Source: DATLZU01 sp051293835
Lineage (GTDB): Bacteria > Nitrospirota > Nitrospiria > Nitrospirales > Nitrospiraceae
Length of the DNA stretch: 64,000 bases
Direction of reading: 5' to 3'
Assembly: GCA_051293835.1 (NCBI GenBank)
Contig: JBPKMA010000003.1
Coordinates: forward strand, 1-64,000
Shown here: piece by piece, positions 44,483 through 53,081 of the stretch
How positions within the stretch are numbered: the stretch's first letter is position 1
Layout: each line of letters opens with the position of its first letter
Translations under genes and position numbers: made by a program
Notes under the pieces: generated by a model
Databases searched by the model: none
What the model was told of the DNA's origin: nothing
What the model saw: the letters and a program-made list of their open reading frames with translations, nothing else

Positions 44483-45673
44483 ATGGTGAGTGTAACTGAT
44501 CTGGCCGAGGAAGAACGGTTGCGGGAAGAGGTGGCCGCGCTCGAGGCGATTGAAGCGGTGCTGGCCGGCGCAGGCACGCTTCAGCAGAAACTGACACGGG
44601 CGCTCGATTTGACGCGGGACCGTCTCCGGCACCTTCGTGCGCAAATGTTTCCGGAAGGCGAATCCGGTGAATCACCCTTGACCCAGGAATCAGGCTTCGC
44701 CAGCCTCGTCGGAAAGAGTCCGGCCATGCTGGAGGTCTACCAGGCGATCAGGCGGGTGAGCCACAGCCAAGCGACCGTGTTGCTGCGCGGCGAGAGCGGA
44801 ACCGGCAAAGAGCTGGTGGCGAAGGCTATCCACGTGGAAGGGCCGCGGGCTGGCGGTCCGTTCATCCGGCTCCACTGCGCGGCGTTGACCGAGACGCTGT
44901 TGGAAAGTGAGTTGTTCGGCCATGAGCGGGGTGCTTTCACAGGCGCAGTCGAGACGCGCAAAGGACGCTTCGAGCAGGCGGACGGCGGGACCCTGTTTTT
45001 GGACGAGATTGGCGACATCCCGTTGACGACGCAGGTGAAGCTGCTGCGAGTGTTGCAGGAGCGCTGTTTCGAACGGGTCGGCGGCAATCAGTCGATCTCG
45101 GTGGATGTGCGAGTGATCGCCGCGACGCACCGGGATCTGGAGGCCATGGTGCGGAGCGGTGCGTTCCGGGAGGACTTGTATTATCGACTGAACGTCGTGC
45201 CGATCACGCTGCCCCCCCTGCGCGAGCGCGCCGAGGACGTGCCGTTGCTGATCAATCACTTTCTGGCCCGCTTCAACCGCGAGAACCGGCGGCAGGTGTC
45301 CCTGGGGGACGATCTTCTGGCCTTGATGTCCAGCTATCACTGGCCGGGCAACGTCCGGGAACTCCAGAACTGCGTGGAACGGCTGGTCGTGATGGCGGAG
45401 CGGGACCGGATGACCATCGACACTGTACCGCCGTCGCTGCGGGGCTATTTCGCAGACATGCGACACGTGGCGCGGGAGGAGCGCAGCGGCGGGACTCTGG
45501 TGGGCAAAGAGTGGCTCCCGCTAGCAGAGAGCTTGCAGGAGATCGAGCGCCAAAGGCTTCTGGAGGCGCTGGAGCGGACCGGGTGGGTCCAGGCAAGGGC
45601 TGCGCGGGCGTTGGGACTGACGCCGCGGCAGGTCGCGTACAAGATGAAGAAGTACGGGATCCGTGGGCCATGA
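44483..45673 (+). CDS. NifA-like sigma-54 transcriptional activator without a sensor domain
   Basis: 396 residues from ATG 44483. A short coiled N-terminal region (about residues 5-65) replaces the GAF domain of NifA. The AAA+ domain has Walker A GESGTGKELVAKAIH, the sigma-54 loop GAFTGA, Walker B GGTLFLDEIGD and the arginine region YYRLNVVPITLPPLRERAED. The C-terminal Fis-type helix-turn-helix (GWVQARAARALGLTPRQVAY) is close to that of NifA, which binds TGT-N10-ACA. Such a site stands before the sigma-54 promoter at 52805. With no sensor domain, control probably comes from ANTAR leader 4 or from a partner protein. Confidence 0.9.
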   Translation: MVSVTDLAEEERLREEVAALEAIEAVLAGAGTLQQKLTRALDLTRDRLRHLRAQMFPEGESGESPLTQESGFASLVGKSPAMLEVYQAIRRVSHSQATVLLRGESGTGKELVAKAIHVEGPRAGGPFIRLHCAALTETLLESELFGHERGAFTGAVETRKGRFEQADGGTLFLDEIGDIPLTTQVKLLRVLQERCFERVGGNQSISVDVRVIAATHRDLEAMVRSGAFREDLYYRLNVVPITLPPLRERAEDVPLLINHFLARFNRENRRQVSLGDDLLALMSSYHWPGNVRELQNCVERLVVMAERDRMTIDTVPPSLRGYFADMRHVAREERSGGTLVGKEWLPLAESLQEIERQRLLEALERTGWVQARAARALGLTPRQVAYKMKKYGIRGP

Positions 45674-45741
45674 AACCAGCGGCGGAATGACGAAGATCGA
45701 ATGATCGGGGAAAAACGGACCGGTAAGGGAAGGAGGAGGCG

Positions 45742-47023
45742 ATGAGGTCGACATCGTCGCCCGAGCAATATTTCGAGCGGACCGTCGAAGAGTCGGTGGT
45801 CGAAGCCGTGTTGTGCGCGGCTGAGCCGTCCAGGCGGCAGTTTCTGGCTGGCATGGGGAGCGCTGCGCTGACCGCGCTGATTGCGGAGGTTTTTCCACTG
45901 ACCGAACTGAAAGCCTTCGCAGCCGATCCGGCTGGGAAGCCGGAAAAAAGGATGTGAGCATCGGCTTCATCCCCATCACCTGCGGCACGCCCATCATCAT
46001 GGCCGAGCCGCTGGGGTTTTATAAAAAGCACGGGCTGAACGCCTCGGTGAAGCGCGCGGCGGGATGGGCCATGATCCGCGATTGGGCCGTCAACAAGGAA
46101 GTCGATGCAGCGCACATGTTGGCGCCCATGCCGCTGGCTATCACCCTGGGTGCCGGCTCGATGGCCACACCGATCTACATGCCGGCGGTGGAAAACATCA
46201 ACGGACAGGCGATCACGCTGCACATCAAGCACAAGCACGTGAAGACTGCGGCGGACATGAAAGGGTTCCGGTTTTGCGTCCCGTCCGACTACTCCATGCA
46301 CAATGACCTGCTCCGCTATTTCCTAGCGGAAGGCGGGATCCATCTGGACAAGGACGTGCAGATCCGCGTGGTGCCGTCGCCGGAAATGGTTGCTAACCAG
46401 AAGGCCGGCAACGTGGACGGGTATCTTGGACCAGATCCCTTCAACCAGCGCGCGGTCTACGAACACGTCGGATTCATTTACAAGCTGTCCAAAGAGATCT
46501 GGGATCGGCATCCGTGCTGTGCCTTCGCGGTGACAAAGGAGTTCGCTTCCGCCTTTCCCAACACGTTTCTTGCCCTCGGGCGGGCCATCGTCGACGCGAC
46601 CCACTACGCCTCCAACCCGATGCACCGTAAGGAAATTGCGACGTCGATCGCTCCGGCGAATTACTTGAACCAGCCCGTTACCGTGCTGGAGCAGGTGTTG
46701 ACCGGCACCTACGCCGACGGGTTAGCAAGATTCAGAACATTCCGGACCGCATCGACTTCGATCCTTATCCGTGGCATTCGATGGCGATCTGGATTTTGAC
46801 GCAGATGAAACGGTGGGGCCATCTCAAAGGCGAAATCAACTACGAGGCGGTCGCCGAACAAGTGTACCTGGCCTCGGGATGCGACAAGATCGTGAAGGAA
46901 TTGGGTTATCCGACACACCAATCGACCATGATGAAACACACGATTGTGGGCTGCGTTTTCGATCCCGATCAACCGAAAGTGTGTGTGAAGAGCTTCAAAA
47001 TTCACAGCATGGTCTCAAGGTAG
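45742..47023 (+). pseudogene. NrtA/CmpA-type periplasmic substrate-binding protein, frameshifted
   Basis: Starts with ATG 45742 after AAGGAGGAGG. A Tat-type signal (SRRQFLAGMGSAALTALIAE) leads to the binding domain (SIGFIPITCGTPIIMAEPLG, then FRFCVPSDYSMHNDLLRYF). Two frameshifts break it: one at a run of six A near 45944-45949, a second near 46722, after which RIDFDPYPWHSMAIWILTQM and KVCVKSFKIHSM continue in other frames. Proteins of this class bind nitrate, nitrite, bicarbonate or cyanate; the cyanase genes downstream make cyanate or nitrate plausible. Confidence 0.82.
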
Positions 47024-47084
47024 CGGGTGAGACCGCTTCAACGAAGGGGGAGAGGACGCTGGGAAACAAGAAAGTCGGAGAGGA

Positions 47085-47658
47085 ATGGCGTGGCACTTGT
47101 TCGCGCTGCGGCCGTCGTTTGATCCGCGAGGGTTGACCGAGGAGCCACTCCAATTGATGGAATTCAATGGGGACATCATCAGTTGGAAAACGGAACCTAC
47201 ATCTGCGGTTTATCGGTTCGCCTGTGGATTTCTCGCCGCGTCAGTTGTGGCAATCGTTCTCGGCGTCGTGTTGGGGCTTATCCGTGTGCTGTTCCGGGCG
47301 ATCAATCCGTATATCCAGCTTCTCAAGCCGATCTCGCCTCTGGCCCGCAAAAAGAGAACCTCCATGTGGCTGCGATGCTGCCACTTCTTGGTTCAAGCGG
47401 CTGTTCAAGGTCATCTTGCCTTGCGCGGCATCGACGATCGTGAACGGGCTTTGCATCTCGTTCAGGAGCGCATTGGTGGCGGTGGTGCCGGCTGCGATGT
47501 TGTTGGGCGAGTTGGGGGTCGGCTGTTTGAGCTGGATCGAATGGAACAACTTGGATATCGCCGGCGTCATCTTTGCCATTTTGGTTGTCGGCGTCGTCGG
47601 CGTCATCCTGGACTCTGGTTTCAACAAACTGGCGGGATCGGTGACGTATCAGGAGTAG
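47085..47658 (+). pseudogene. NrtB-type ABC permease, deleted and frameshifted
   Basis: The N-terminal part (TSAVYRFACGFLAASVVAIV and LGLIRVLFRAINPYIQLLKP) reads in one frame up to about 47345; the C-terminal part (FKVILPCAASTIVNGLCISF, AAMLLGELGVGCLSWIEWNN, DSGFNKLAGSVTYQE) reads in another. The protein is also too short (about 190 residues against 250-300), so a central piece is missing. Confidence 0.8.
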
Positions 47659-47703
47659 AGCCAAGCTGCTGGCGATCAGCGGCCGGCTCTCAGGAGAACA
47701 CCC

Positions 47704-48582
47704 ATGGCTTTTCTGGAAGTCGACCACGTGAGCAAATACTTTCCCAGTCCGTCGGGGACCGATCAGGTGCGCATCTTCAAGGACGTCACGATTTGGGTCG
47801 AGAAAGGCGAGTTCGTCGCGGTCATCGGCCATTCCGGGTGCGGCAAAAGCACCCTTGCTGAACATCATCGTCAGTCTGGAGCCGATGACTGAGGGTGGTG
47901 TGATTCTGAATGGAAAAGAAATCTCCGGCCCGGACTGGATCGGATGGTGGTGTTTCAGAGCTTCGCGTTGATGCCGGGGATGATGGTGTTCGACAACATC
48001 GCGCTGGCCGTGCGGTCTGCCTATCCGGAGTGGAACCGGGAACGGGTGGCTGCCCATGTGCGCCAATAAATATGTCGCGCTGGTCGGGCTCACGGGGCCG
48101 AGAACAAGAAGCCCGCGGCGCTGTCCGGCGGTATGAAACAGCGCGTGGGATTGGCCCGGGCGTGTTCCATCGAACCGACGGTGCTGTTGCTGGACGAGCC
48201 CTTTGCGCAGATCGACGCGTTGACCAGAGGGGTGATCCAGGAAAAGTTGATCCAAATGTGGAATGCCACCCGGAACCCAGTGTTTATGGTGACGCACGAC
48301 GTGGACGAAGCCATCCTGCTGTCGGACAGAATCATGCCGATGACCAACGGCCCGGCGTCGCGGATCGCCGAGATCGTTGATGTGACCATCCCCCGTCCTT
48401 GCGCACGGTCCGCCATTATCGAGCATCCGCATTATTACAAGATCAGAAATCACCTCATCCACTTCCTGGTCCGCCACGCCGCGCGCGGATCGGACGGTGG
48501 GGTGGAAAGTCCGTCGGACCGGGCGGTTGGCGCGGAACCGCGGGTGGTGAACTTCGAAAAGGATTCGCTTGTGTTGCGCTGA
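47704..48582 (+). pseudogene. NrtC/NrtD-type ABC ATPase, multiply frameshifted
   Basis: MAFLEVDHVSKYFPSPSG and the Walker A GHSGCGKST are followed by a frameshift at about 47860. Later pieces in other frames include VVFQSFALMPGMMVFDNIAL, ALSGGMKQRVGLARACSIEP and LLLDEPFAQIDALTRGVIQE. At least three frame changes are needed to join them, so it is inactive. It completes an ABC transporter with the two preceding remnants. Confidence 0.85.
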
Positions 48583-48698
48583 TTCGGGGTCGGCGGACGG
48601 ATTTTCCCAACACGACCGATCCGTTCAAGTATCGGCTGCTGGCGATTGTCGGGGTCTACGGCGACGCTCTGCGCGAAATGGCCAACGAGCTGTTCACA
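48582..48698 (+). pseudogene. cynS: Cyanase fragment (C-terminal catalytic region)
   Basis: In one frame the sequence TTDPFKYRLLAIVGVYGDAL, then REMANELF, aligns with the cyanase segment around its catalytic Arg (pattern TDP..YR....V..YG). The catalytic Glu position is Ala here and the Ser-containing segment that should follow is gone. It is short, so the call is tentative, but it is supported by the transporter remnants before it and a cyanase homologue right after it. Confidence 0.5.
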
Positions 48699-48834
48699 AT
48701 CAGCTTGAAGGGTTGTGGCAGGGTGCCAGAGAGTCGAAATCACTGCGGCGTGACCTGTGGTGGGTTTCAGTGAGAGCCAGGCGGCGGCTCCGAGTGCCGC
48801 ACCGAGGTAAATGCGCAATACGCAGGAGGTTGGT

Positions 48835-49395
48835 ATGAACAGGGTATGGATTGGATTGGCAACCGTGATACTGGGGACATGGCTGACCGCGCCAGCACTG
48901 GCGGAGATTGAGAGTAGTGTCGTGGACTGGATTGCGTACAGTAGCTTCCACAAGCGCAAGCCGACCCTTGATATCGCAAATAAAGCGGCGGCTGAAAAAA
49001 AAGCGACCTTGGAATCACTCGGCAAGGCGTGCAACCTGCTGCCAATTCGTGTGGGAGCGATCCTGACCGGACAGGCTCCGCTTGAGAAGAAAACCGAAGA
49101 CTGTCTGGAGAACCAGCTTGGCCTGAAACCTGGCGAACTGGCGCCGCTGGCGGAACCACCGGCTCGCTGGAATGTCGGGTCGATTTATCGCCTGCATGAG
49201 GCGGTTGATGTGTACGGGCCAGCGATCCAGCGCTGGATGAACGAGCACTTCGGCGACGCTATCATGTCGGCGATTGACTTCGTGGTGGACGTGAAAGAGA
49301 CCAAGGGGAGTCACGGGGAGCGTCGCATCCAAATCATCTTTGACGGCAAGGCGTTGCCGTATTCGAACGATGAAGGATGGGCGCCGGCCAAGTAG
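48835..49395 (+). CDS. Cyanase-like protein with a Sec signal peptide
   Basis: 186 residues from ATG 48835 (AGGAGG upstream). Residues 1-23 (MNRVWIGLATVILGTWLTAP then ALA) form a classical Sec signal with an AxA cleavage site. The remainder resembles cyanase, strongest at residues 117-150 (SIYRLHEAVDVYGPAIQRW, then NEHFGDAIMSAIDF). The three catalytic residues of E. coli cyanase (R96, E99, S122) correspond to R119, E122 and S145 with identical spacing. Cyanase normally acts in the cytoplasm, converting cyanate and bicarbonate to ammonia and CO2. An exported form would do this in the periplasm, next to the ammonium transporter encoded directly downstream. Confidence 0.8.
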   Translation: MNRVWIGLATVILGTWLTAPALAEIESSVVDWIAYSSFHKRKPTLDIANKAAAEKKATLESLGKACNLLPIRVGAILTGQAPLEKKTEDCLENQLGLKPGELAPLAEPPARWNVGSIYRLHEAVDVYGPAIQRWMNEHFGDAIMSAIDFVVDVKETKGSHGERRIQIIFDGKALPYSNDEGWAPAK

Positions 49396-49410
49396 CCAAA
49401 TTCTGGGACG

Positions 49411-49439
49411 AGGCGCCGGCAGGGCCCTGTCGGCGCCTT
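49411..49439 (+). terminator. Terminator-like hairpin after the cyanase-like gene
   Basis: A 12-bp stem (49411-49422 with 49427-49438, one G-T pair, loop GGCC) followed by only TT. It may attenuate transcription between the cyanase-like gene and amt copy 3. Confidence 0.55.
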
Positions 49440-49497
49440 GAAGGCACGACGGAATTCAGGGGGCCAGGATTTGTCATATTGGTGTGAAGGAGAGCTC

Positions 49498-50829
49498 ATG
49501 AGATCAAGCCTGCGTTGGATTCGACTGTTGTCGGTTGCGCTCAGTGTCACGTTGTGCTCATGCTCCACTGTCAGCTGGGCGCAGGAAGCGGCTCCGTCGA
49601 TCCAGCCTCAGATTACTGCCGCGGATACGGCCTGGGTGTTGCTCTCGTCGGCTTTGGTGCTGGCGATGATCATGCCGGGCCTGGCGCTGTTCTACGGTGG
49701 CCTGGTCCGAAGCAAGAACGTGCTTGGGACCATCATGCAGAGCTTCGTCATCCTGTGTCTGGTCACGGTGTTGTGGGTGTTGATCGGATATAGTCTGGCC
49801 TTCGGTCCCGATACGTGGGGCCTCATCGGCGGGCTCGATTGGGTCGCGTTGAATGGGGTGGGGCTGGAGCCGAATGCGACCTACGGTCCTACGGTTCCCC
49901 ATCAGGCCTTCATGGTGTTTCAACTCATGTTCGCAGCGATCACGCCGGCTTTGATTACGGGAGCCTTCGCTGAACGGATGAAATTCGGTGCGCTGATGCT
50001 GTTCGCCGCGCTCTGGTCCTTGTTCGTGTACGCGCCGATCGCGCATTGGCTGTGGGGCGGAGGGTGGCTGGGGAAGCTGGGGGCGCTGGATTTCGCCGGA
50101 GGCGCTGTCGTGCATATCAGTTCCGGCGTCAGCGCCCTGGTCTGCGCGCTGGTGTTGGGTGCGCGTCATGGTTACGGAACCGATTACCTGGCGCCGCACA
50201 ATCTCCCGATGACGCTTTTGGGAACCGGCTTGCTCTGGTTCGGATGGTTCGGCTTCAATGCGGGCAGCGCTCTGGGGGCGAATCAGGTCGCGGTGACGGC
50301 GTTTGTGGCCACGCACACGGCGGCCGCTGCCGGAGCACTGGCCTGGGTGTTGATCGAGTGGAGCCATCGGGGCACGCCAACAGTCTTGGGAATCGCCAGT
50401 GGTGCGGTCGCTGGCCTTGCAACTATCACGCCGGGAGCGGGATATGTGGGGGTGTCCTCCGCGCTGGCGATGGGATTGGCGGCCGGTGCCCTGAGTTATC
50501 TTGCGATCATCTGGAAGGGAAAGTTCGGCTATGACGATTCGCTGGATGTCGTCGGCATCCACGGCGTCGGCGGCATCTTCGGTATCTTGGCCACGGGCCT
50601 GTTTGCTTCCAAAACGGTCAACCCCGGCGGGGCTGATGGGCTCTTCTTTGGAAATCCCGGTTTCTTCGGTGTGCAAGCGGTGGCTGCGCTCACGGTCGCG
50701 GCGTTCTCCTGTGTCGGGACGTTTGCAATTCTGAAGGTGGTGCAGCGCACGGTTGGGCTCCGGGTGTCGCCTGAAGAAGAGTCGATCGGTTTGGATATCA
50801 GCCAGCATAACGAGCGGGCATACTCGTAA
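49498..50829 (+). CDS. amt: Ammonium transporter, Amt family (copy 3)
   Basis: 443 residues from ATG 49498, preceded by GAAGGAGAG; the frame extends upstream without a better start. Signal peptide to about SWAQE, eleven hydrophobic helices, pore histidines H206 (GGAVVHISSG) and H355 (DVVGIHGVGG), and the shared HNERAYS tail. It is intact and closest to copy 1. No glnB follows it, unlike copies 1 and 2. Confidence 0.96.
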   Translation: MRSSLRWIRLLSVALSVTLCSCSTVSWAQEAAPSIQPQITAADTAWVLLSSALVLAMIMPGLALFYGGLVRSKNVLGTIMQSFVILCLVTVLWVLIGYSLAFGPDTWGLIGGLDWVALNGVGLEPNATYGPTVPHQAFMVFQLMFAAITPALITGAFAERMKFGALMLFAALWSLFVYAPIAHWLWGGGWLGKLGALDFAGGAVVHISSGVSALVCALVLGARHGYGTDYLAPHNLPMTLLGTGLLWFGWFGFNAGSALGANQVAVTAFVATHTAAAAGALAWVLIEWSHRGTPTVLGIASGAVAGLATITPGAGYVGVSSALAMGLAAGALSYLAIIWKGKFGYDDSLDVVGIHGVGGIFGILATGLFASKTVNPGGADGLFFGNPGFFGVQAVAALTVAAFSCVGTFAILKVVQRTVGLRVSPEEESIGLDISQHNERAYS

Positions 50830-51023
50830 GATGGCCATGTACCCCGTCCATCACCTCCGGGTTTCCGGCAAACCTGTCCTCTCCACGTGTCACCGACGCT
50901 CATGCTGCTGGGGAAAAGGCGGCGGTTCGCCGCCGGGGCTAGAGGCTGTTCGAAACCGTGCCGGTCGTCGAAGACCACGACCGGGAATCCATTGGGCAAC
51001 GTACCCCTCCTTGGAGGTAGATT

Positions 51024-51057
51024 CTTCGAGGAATACCGTCTCCTCGGAATTTCTTTT
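51024..51057 (+). terminator. Intrinsic terminator after amt copy 3
   Basis: Stem CGAGGA/TCCTCG (51027-51032 with 51041-51046, extended by wobble pairs), eight-base loop, then TTTCTTTT (51050-51057). It lies about 195 bases after amt copy 3. Confidence 0.55.
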
Positions 51058-51115
51058 ATGCTTTCTGATGACGGGCGGAAGCGGTGACTGTTCGACCGAC
51101 CAGGAGAGTGTGACG

Positions 51116-51268
51116 ATGTTCAGTCTCGTGGAGTTGGCGGTGTTGGTGGTGTTGGCTGGGATCTGCCTCTACGAGGTGGCAATGCCGATTGGCTTCGCAC
51201 AAGCCGCCATGCAACGGCATCCACCTGTCCGAGCGCATGACCAGTCGGATAGGAGCGCATGGAGCTGA
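51116..51268 (+). CDS. Possible 50-residue membrane protein
   Basis: ATG 51116 with AGGAGAG upstream. The first 25 residues (MFSLVELAVLVVLAGICLYE) form one membrane helix and the rest is polar (QRHPPVRAHDQSDRSAWS). No family is recognised. The spacing to the PilZ gene (22 bases) suggests co-transcription. It could also be spurious. Confidence 0.4.
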   Translation: MFSLVELAVLVVLAGICLYEVAMPIGFAQAAMQRHPPVRAHDQSDRSAWS

Positions 51269-51290
51269 CTAGAGAGTCGAAGGAAGAGCC

Positions 51291-51674
51291 ATGACCCTCT
51301 CCTCCGGACCAGAGAAAGAGAATGGCGACACGGGCGCTTTCCCAAGGAGGCGACTGTACCGTCGCATTCCTATCCGATGTTTCGTGTATTACTTGGCTGA
51401 TGATTTCATGGGCACCGGAACCGTATTGGATCTCTCCCTCAACGGCTATCGCATCGAGGGCAACCATCCGATCGGTTTCGAGATGAACCTCACCCTGCGC
51501 GTGTTTCTTCCGAACGATCCGCGACCTCTGGACGTGGAACGGACAGTCGTGCGGTGGATGAACGGTCTTGAATTCGGACTGCAAATCGTCAGGATCACTC
51601 CCGAGGCCGAGGCGCGCCTTAACGAATTCGTGGCGTCCTACCTCGCCCGTATTGCGTCCTTACCTACCTGCTGA
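51291..51674 (+). CDS. PilZ-domain protein
   Basis: 127 residues. The cyclic-di-GMP site is visible: RRRLYRRIPIRC (RxxxR) and, about 25 residues later, LDLSLNGYRI (DxSxxG), followed by the beta-barrel with VERTVVRWMNGLEFGLQIVR. A stand-alone PilZ protein of this size is a c-di-GMP effector with unknown partner. Its place near amt genes does not by itself indicate a role in nitrogen metabolism. Confidence 0.85.
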   Translation: MTLSSGPEKENGDTGAFPRRRLYRRIPIRCFVYYLADDFMGTGTVLDLSLNGYRIEGNHPIGFEMNLTLRVFLPNDPRPLDVERTVVRWMNGLEFGLQIVRITPEAEARLNEFVASYLARIASLPTC

Positions 51675-51837
51675 GTGACCGCCGTCCCGAGATATCTATT
51701 TTCTTGAAAGTCCGCTCGGCCCGCAGCATCTGAGCTTTTCGCAGTTAGGTGGGGCAGGCCTTCTTAAACCGAGTATTGCTCCGCTCGATTTCATTGAAGA
51801 ATTGGCTTATAGTTCGCGATTGTCGTTGTAGCCTCTG

Positions 51838-52129
51838 GTTGGTGTCTGGATTTCGATCACGGCGGATGAGGGTGTATGGGGAGCGCGCAAGGGGGCGGAG
51901 GGCACCCGAATCTTCAAGGCCGCGGAACATCCGTTTTACACGGGAGAGTTTCACATCAAGGGTGAACGGGCAACGTTGGTCGGCAGCATGCAAGATGCTC
52001 CCTTGGGATCATCTCGACTATGCGGGGAAATATTTGAATTTTATGGGGGGCACCGTGTTCCATGGTCGCCTAGCCGGAGAGTGGAGAATGCTCCGATCAG
52101 AGCGTGTCAAGGCTCGCTGTAGGTATTAA
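51838..52129 (+). pseudogene. Remnant of an unrecognised protein
   Basis: One frame reads FKAAEHPFYTGEFHIKGERA then TLVGSMQDA, and a shifted frame continues PWDHLDYAGKYLNFMGGTV then FHGRLAGEWRMLRSE up to TAA near 52127. The two parts together look like one ordinary protein interrupted by a frameshift. No family was recognised. Confidence 0.5.
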
Positions 52130-52234
52130 CGGGGCAGTTGCAGAGGGCGGGGACGGAGCATGCTTGTAAGCCGCTCGTATTCACAAAGGGATTACCGGGG
52201 TTGATGTTGATGTGCAGTGTATATTTTCCGGTCG

Positions 52235-52545
52235 AGGGGAAAGCCGACATGGCGTGCTGCCGACGACTGGGGCTATTACCTCGCGCGCCAATACCTTGGA
52301 GCAGAATGTTCGGATTTATCGTGTAGTCGGAGGGGTGCGGCGCATGCTTCAAAACAGAACCAGACGATCGAGGTGAGACGCTGTGGGTCATTACGCGGCT
52401 GCCGAATCGAAGTGTTCCATGACGAGCGCCGGGTGTTCGATCCCTGCGATTATGAGTTCCATCGCGGCGGCATTGGGCTTTGGACGACATCCGGTGCACT
52501 CACCTATGATGACCTTCAAGTCTGGCTTCTGCAACGAGTCGCTTT
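52235..52545 (+). pseudogene. Remnant resembling a concanavalin-type (DUF1080-like) sugar-binding domain
   Basis: Three frames supply AADDWGYYLAR, NTLEQNVRIYRVVGGVRRML and CRIEVFHDERRVFDPCDYEF followed by HRGGIGLWTTSGALTYDDLQ. The pattern of a jellyroll domain ending in GLWT....TYDDL is familiar from DUF1080/LamG-like proteins. Frameshifts and the absence of the N-terminus show decay. Family assignment is tentative. Confidence 0.5.
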
Positions 52546-52716
52546 ACGTAGTGAACAGGCAGCGGATCGCGTGTCAGCCATCGGCTGAGAACGGCCTCGT
52601 CCGCAGGATGCATCAATGCTCCTGTCCGTCCTTTCGGACATCTAGCCCCCGTTGCATTTGAAGCGCAATAGGCTTGCCGGGCGCCTGGAGAATCTGGTCG
52701 GTTCTGCCTCCCTTTT
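52546..52716 (+). other. Gene-free interval upstream of the sigma-54 promoter
   Basis: No gene is seen. A hairpin TGTCCG/CGGACA with the six-base loop TCCTTT occurs at 52628-52645, but the loop lacks A1 and G4 and there is no T run, so it is not an ANTAR leader. Confidence 0.5.
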
Positions 52717-52732
52717 TGTCTGTTTTTCGACA
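52717..52732 (+). promoter_or_regulatory. NifA-type upstream activator site TGT-N10-ACA
   Basis: TGT (52717-52719), ten bases, ACA (52730-52732) is an exact match to the NifA binding consensus. It is centred about 105-110 bases before the start predicted from the sigma-54 promoter at 52805, the normal distance for a NifA site. An overlapping inverted repeat CGACAA-AA-TTGTCG (52728-52741) could be a second operator. Confidence 0.65.
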
Positions 52733-52804
52733 AAATTGTCGGGCCGATTGTCTTCGTTCAGGGCAAGAGTCGGTATTCGCAGGGAATTTTCGAGTGATGC
52801 GCCC

Positions 52805-52820
52805 TGGCACTAGAGTTGCT
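52805..52820 (+). promoter_or_regulatory. Canonical sigma-54 promoter
   Basis: TGGCAC (52805-52810), five bases, TTGCT (52816-52820): the -24 GG and -12 GC elements have exact consensus spacing and sequence. It lies 25 bases before the ATG of the small protein at 52846 and is the only good sigma-54 promoter I found in the window. Confidence 0.85.
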
Positions 52821-52845
52821 GACGTCTCGGCCAAGGAGGTCACCG

Positions 52846-53031
52846 ATGAGCGCATCGGCCTATGATAAGTTCGTGCAAGCGTCGTCCATCGAAGAGCGAC
52901 TCCTCGATGCCTTGCGCACACAAGGCCTGCAGATGCTGAAGGCGATCGTTCATTTCTTGGCCGACGCCAGTTGGGCCCAGGTGTTTCTGGCGGTCGACCG
53001 GCTGAGCCGAGTCGAGGCCATTCCGCTTTAG
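52846..53031 (+). CDS. 61-residue protein of unknown function, first gene after the sigma-54 promoter
   Basis: ATG 52846 follows a perfect AAGGAGGT ribosome site. The sequence (MSASAYDKFVQASSIEERLL, then DALRTQGLQMLKAIVHFLAD) is predicted largely helical and amphipathic, without a signal or membrane segment. I do not recognise a family. Position ahead of amt copy 4 suggests a small regulator or leader protein of the operon. Confidence 0.7.
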   Translation: MSASAYDKFVQASSIEERLLDALRTQGLQMLKAIVHFLADASWAQVFLAVDRLSRVEAIPL

Positions 53032-53081
53032 CCGGTCTGGCGTTGCGAATATCGCGTCGCGCTCATTCGGCCAACTGCCTG

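Noticed and set aside
49558..50838. 426-codon open frame on the - strand opposite amt copy 3
   Set aside because: Shadow of a conserved membrane transporter; composition is arginine-rich and unlike a real protein.
50940..51057. Possible fifth ANTAR leader after amt copy 3
   Set aside because: A terminator-like hairpin and a GGG..CCC element around AACGTA exist, but the closing pair is C-C, no second A1/G4 hexaloop is present and the terminator does not overlap one.
52628..52645. Hexaloop hairpin TGTCCG-TCCTTT-CGGACA
   Set aside because: The loop lacks A at position 1 and G at position 4 and no second hairpin or T run accompanies it.
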